A DNA stretch of 8,537 bases, from positions 1 through 8,537 of the forward strand of contig JACMPS010000008.1 of the NCBI GenBank assembly GCA_014377395.1, read 5' to 3'. Origin of the DNA: Chthonomonadaceae bacterium (lineage in GTDB: Bacteria > Armatimonadota > Chthonomonadetes > Chthonomonadales > Chthonomonadaceae). The notes below the pieces were generated by a model that saw only the letters and a program-made list of their open reading frames with translations, did no database searches and was not told where the DNA came from. The translations under genes and the position numbers were made by a program. Below, one piece after another: positions 6,055 to 8,537 of this stretch (its first letter is position 1; each line of letters begins with the position of its first letter).

Positions 6055-6095
6055 GGGGTGAGGGCATCCTGGTCAAAATCGGGGCAAAACAATCC

Positions 6096-7220
6096 CTACC
6101 CCTTCAATGCGTCGGGGTTCAGCCCTACGAGTTCCGGGAGGGTAAACAGTCCGTCTTTGCGAATGAGAACGTCGTCGAAATAGATGTCGCCGCCGCCGTA
6201 TTCCGGGCGTTGGATACAAACCATGTCCCAGTGAATCTGAGAATGATTGCCGTTGTCGGCTTCCTCATAGGCTTGTCCCGGCGTTAGATGGAAACTGCCC
6301 GCGATCTTTTCATCGAAGAGAATATCTTTCATCGGCTTTAAGATATAGGGGTTAAAGGCGAGTGACCACTCCCCGATATACCGCGCTCCTTCGTCCGAAT
6401 CCAGTATCTCGTTGAGTTTTGCAGTGTCTCCTCCCGCCTGTGCCTCAATGATTTTGCCGTCCTTAAAGGTCAGGCTAATGCCATTGAAAACAGTGCCACG
6501 ATAGAGCGTTTCACAGTTGTAGGTGATCGTTCCATTCACTGAGTCGCGCACGGGACAGGTGAAAATCTCGCCGTCGGGGATGTTGCGCTCTCCGGCGCAG
6601 GGAATTGTGGCAATGTCTTTTTTCGAGAACGATAAATCCGTCCCCACCCCCGTGATCTTCACGCGGTCAGTCCTGTCCATCAAGTCTTTAAGGGGTTCCA
6701 TTGCCCTTGCCATTTTCACGTAATCCACGCCCGCACACACGTTGAAATAGAAATCCTCGAAGGCTTCCGTGCTGATCCCCGCTGCCTGTGCCATACTCGG
6801 ATTGGGCCAGCGTAGCACCACCCACTTTGTTTTTTTGACGCGCATCTCGGAGTGAACGGGCTTGCCGTAATGCTTTTCGTAGAGTGACATTCGGTCTTGC
6901 GGCACATCGCTCATTTCTGCGATGTTGTGCGATCCACGCACCCCGATGTAGCCCTGCATTCCCGCCATTCGAGCGAGGTCAACCCCTGCAAGAAAGTCAA
7001 TTTGTGCCTCCGTTGCCGTCTGTAGCAGGGCGCGGGTGACTTCCGACTGATAGGTCGCCACAAGGGGAAGACCGCCCGCCGCGTGGACGGCACGAATCAA
7101 CTCCACCGTAAAAGCGGTCGGAATGTCAAAGGCTTCAATCAAGACTTTTTCGCCGGGTTGCACTTCGACGGAGTGGGAAACAAGAAGTCTGGCGAGTGTG
7201 GTGAAGCGTGGATCTTTCAT
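6096..7220 (-). CDS. M29 family metalloaminopeptidase (AmpS/PepS/AmpT type)
   Basis: Removes N-terminal amino acids from peptides using a two-metal centre; a cytoplasmic dimer in studied relatives. The 374-residue product has no signal peptide. The metal-binding pattern can be followed: E218 in PDGEIFTCP, E284 in YIGEWSLAFNP (66 residues apart, as in Thermus AmpT), H311 in SFHLTPGQAY with Tyr 318 seven residues on, then H330 and D332 in QIHWDMV, and YGGGDIYFDDVLIRKDGLF near the end. The H311 to H330 interval is about 12 residues shorter than in AmpT or AmpS, and the protein is shorter than the usual 410 or so. Its ATG follows the stop of the protease-like gene by 10 nt with only a poor ribosome site, which suggests one operon and translational coupling. 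Confidence 0.9.
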   Translation of the reverse strand: MKDPRFTTLARLLVSHSVEVQPGEKVLIEAFDIPTAFTVELIRAVHAAGGLPLVATYQSEVTRALLQTATEAQIDFLAGVDLARMAGMQGYIGVRGSHNIAEMSDVPQDRMSLYEKHYGKPVHSEMRVKKTKWVVLRWPNPSMAQAAGISTEAFEDFYFNVCAGVDYVKMARAMEPLKDLMDRTDRVKITGVGTDLSFSKKDIATIPCAGERNIPDGEIFTCPVRDSVNGTITYNCETLYRGTVFNGISLTFKDGKIIEAQAGGDTAKLNEILDSDEGARYIGEWSLAFNPYILKPMKDILFDEKIAGSFHLTPGQAYEEADNGNHSQIHWDMVCIQRPEYGGGDIYFDDVLIRKDGLFTLPELVGLNPDALKG

Positions 7221-7230
7221 GGCGTGTCTT

Positions 7231-8241
7231 TCATGGTGTTGTAGGGATCTCCGTTTGTTCTTCGCGGGTTTTCGGGGGCATAAAAACCGCTTTTTTCTTT
7301 TCCGTGTTAAAGCAAATCCGGTACTTCCGCATCACGTTCATACCGAGTACCGCAAAGTTTTTGTTGAAGGAAACAGGTGCGCCCGGGTTCAGGAATCCGA
7401 CTCGTACACCGCGCTCCTCCAATGCCCCGATTTTAAGCAAAGACAACGTTGCCAGTCCGAGGCTTGTCTGCGAACCGTCCGGGTTTTTCATCGGAACGGT
7501 GGTTTCGGGCGTAAGTTTGAGTTTGGTGGCAATGTCGGAGGGAATCAGCGTTCCCGGCGAGCCCGTGTCAACGAGCGCGAGAAACGTCTTGCCATTGCCC
7601 GCTTGCATTTTTACGTAGGGACGATTGTTCTGAAAGATCAAGGGAACCTCAACCCGCTTTTCCTCGTTCGGCAAAGCTGCTTTACGGCTTTCCAGCAACA
7701 AGGTGCGATTAGGAAAATCAAAGGTGATCTGACAGGTCATCAAAAGCGGCGCACCCAGCCAGACCCCGGGCGCATCGGCACGATCCTTCTGAAGCAACTG
7801 GATTGCCGTGTCATGGATCGTGAACGGCAAATCCGAGAACAACACATTCTCGAATTGAAGCATTTTAACCAGAGCGGCAGGCGCATTATCGGTCTTCTCC
7901 ATTGCGCTCACGGAGTGTTGTGAGGGGAGTGCCTGAATCTTGTTGCGGGTGTAGGCATCTTTAGAGACAGTTAGCGCACTGAGGCCGGTGGAAAGAGCCA
8001 CTCGCTCTCTCACAAGATTGCCGTTAACCGAGGCTTCGAGCATAGGAATGTCACGCCAGTAAGAGAAGGCGGCGGTGTTGGGCAGAGTGAGTTCCGTCGA
8101 CAGTTTCAACGGGTAAGGCGTAAGAAGGAGATCGTTTTTGACGCCCTGTGCCAGCGCACCCACCACAGATACACAAAGGCACAGGGAAATTACTCCCCTC
8201 CCGTACCTGATTTTCGTTCCCCGTCTTGGCTTTGTCGCCAT
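7231..8241 (-). CDS. Exported retropepsin-like aspartyl protease with two lobes, one lacking the catalytic Asp
   Basis: Probable envelope or secreted protein of 336 residues. Residues 11-32 form a signal peptide with basic start, hydrophobic core and ALA-Q cleavage site. Two retropepsin-like repeats follow. The second (about 198-322) has LALVDTGSPGTLIP with catalytic D225 and the closing NFAVLGMNVMRKYRICFN strand. The first (about 66-186) has the same order: IPMLEASVNG, then RVALSTGLSAL where Ser 84 replaces the catalytic Asp, then GVWLGAPLLMTCQITFDF. Peptidases of this fold need two Asp, so activity would require pairing of second lobes between chains; otherwise the protein binds rather than cleaves. 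The start at 8241 is chosen because the alternative ATG at 8310 overlaps the -10 box. The gene leads the M29 aminopeptidase in a likely operon. Confidence 0.8.
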   Translation of the reverse strand: MATKPRRGTKIRYGRGVISLCLCVSVVGALAQGVKNDLLLTPYPLKLSTELTLPNTAAFSYWRDIPMLEASVNGNLVRERVALSTGLSALTVSKDAYTRNKIQALPSQHSVSAMEKTDNAPAALVKMLQFENVLFSDLPFTIHDTAIQLLQKDRADAPGVWLGAPLLMTCQITFDFPNRTLLLESRKAALPNEEKRVEVPLIFQNNRPYVKMQAGNGKTFLALVDTGSPGTLIPSDIATKLKLTPETTVPMKNPDGSQTSLGLATLSLLKIGALEERGVRVGFLNPGAPVSFNKNFAVLGMNVMRKYRICFNTEKKKAVFMPPKTREEQTEIPTTP

Positions 8242-8308
8242 GTTCTCACGCTCACTTTTCACTACAATCCACCCGATGCAAAGAGGATATATCCACAGAT
8301 TAGCACCC

Positions 8309-8336
8309 ATTATAGGGATTGAAGGACAAAAGGCAA
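8309..8336 (-). promoter_or_regulatory. Sigma-70 type promoter of the peptidase operon
   Basis: On the minus strand TTGCCT (8331-8336, four of six) and a perfect TATAAT (8309-8314) are 16 nt apart. Transcription would begin near 8302, leaving a leader of about 60 nt before the ATG at 8241. The promoter lies between aroQ and the peptidase genes, so the pair can be expressed apart from aroQ. Confidence 0.7.
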
Positions 8337-8357
8337 AGGATATTAAGGAAGAGAGAC

Positions 8358-8375
8358 AGTGTTTAACTCAACACT
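8358..8375 (-). terminator. Short inverted repeat after aroQ
   Basis: AGTGTT (8358-8363) and AACACT (8370-8375) form a 6-bp stem with a 6-nt loop, 27 nt past the aroQ stop codon. On the minus strand it is followed by a pyrimidine-rich GTCTCTCTTCCTT rather than a T-run. It is at most a weak terminator. Confidence 0.25.
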
Positions 8376-8402
8376 TAATGCTTGCCCCTTAACACTTTCC
8401 TC

Positions 8403-8537
8403 CTATCTATGACTCATTTCGACGATCTGCTTTGCGGCGACGAGTGCGAGGAGATAACCATAGGGGCCCATGCCATCAATCTGCCCAACAGTTACAGGAG
8501 AAATCACCGAGGTATGCCGAAATTGTTCCCGTGCATG
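8403..8537 (-). CDS. aroQ: Type II 3-dehydroquinate dehydratase, C-terminal part (cut by window edge)
   Basis: Converts 3-dehydroquinate to 3-dehydroshikimate in the shikimate pathway; the type II enzyme is a cytoplasmic dodecamer. Only the last 44 residues and the stop are inside the window. They begin exactly at the family signature HAREQFRHTSVISP, whose first His is the catalytic histidine, and continue with VTVGQIDGMGPYGYLLAL, the conserved C-terminal helix region. The ending is of normal length for the family. The gene lies upstream of the peptidase pair on the same strand, 161 nt from the next start codon; a promoter in that gap suggests separate transcription. Confidence 0.9.
   Translation of the reverse strand, partial: HAREQFRHTSVISPVTVGQIDGMGPYGYLLALVAAKQIVEMSHR

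Larger units (their letters stand above)
5693..6095. other. Repeat-rich gap between convergent genes
   Basis: This 403-bp gap separates the ends of the plus-strand fucosidase gene and the minus-strand aminopeptidase gene. It contains dispersed repeat copy B (5702-5785) and three GC-rich inverted repeats. An open frame on the minus strand (5856-6092) runs through these; its translation includes TPCPLP and SPLCKGEVRRG, a type of peptide I associate with spurious readings of intergenic palindromes, so I do not call it a gene. Positions 5786-5860 show nothing I can name. Confidence 0.75.

Noticed and set aside
5856..6092. Minus-strand open frame of 78 codons between the convergent genes
   Set aside because: It runs through two or three perfect palindromes and yields low-information peptides typical of translated intergenic repeats; it has no convincing ribosome site.
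7123..7923. Plus-strand open frame of 266 codons across the two peptidase genes
   Set aside because: It is antisense to both genes, is rich in Arg/Cys/Gln as expected for a shadow frame, and has no recognisable domain.
8242..8310. Longer N-terminus of the aspartyl-protease-like protein from 8310
   Set aside because: Its ATG overlaps the TATAAT box and has no ribosome site; the ATG at 8241 gives a normal signal peptide.

Overview
This looks like chromosomal DNA from a free-living bacterium of moderate GC content. It carries six protein genes (one cut by the window edge) and is unusually rich in hairpin-forming intergenic repeats. No plasmid, phage, transposase, CRISPR, tRNA or rRNA signature was seen. 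The lineage cannot be fixed from sequence alone. A G5/3D cell-wall protein beside ksgA recalls the Firmicutes yabE-rnmV-ksgA order. The Rad52/DdrA-like protein, the GH95 fucosidase and the many palindromic repeats would fit a deep-branching Terrabacteria group such as Armatimonadota or Chloroflexota. That placement is a guess.

Layout. Positions 1-430 are non-coding: a dispersed repeat (copy A), three stacked hairpins, and the terminator of the ksgA-like gene. On the minus strand follow ksgA (431-1321) and a secreted G5-3D protein (1518-2249), which has a strong promoter at 2414-2442 and a leader of about 158 nt. A divergent control region (2250-2614) separates it from a plus-strand Rad52/DdrA-like protein (2615-3328) and a cytoplasmic GH95 alpha-L-fucosidase (3401-5692). 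A 403-bp convergent gap (5693-6095) holds an inverted second copy of the window-start repeat (copy B) and three further inverted repeats. On the minus strand beyond it are an M29 metalloaminopeptidase (6096-7220) and, 10 nt upstream of it, an exported protein with two retropepsin-like lobes (7231-8241). The window ends in the last 44 codons of aroQ (8403-8537).

Functional picture. The genes are mostly housekeeping: rRNA maturation, peptidoglycan remodelling, probable DNA repair, fucoside and peptide breakdown, and shikimate synthesis. The two peptidase-like genes form a probable operon. The items most worth a second look are the dispersed repeat with its attached hairpins, the aspartyl-protease-like protein in which only one of two lobes keeps the catalytic Asp, and the Rad52-like protein with its palindrome-rich upstream region.
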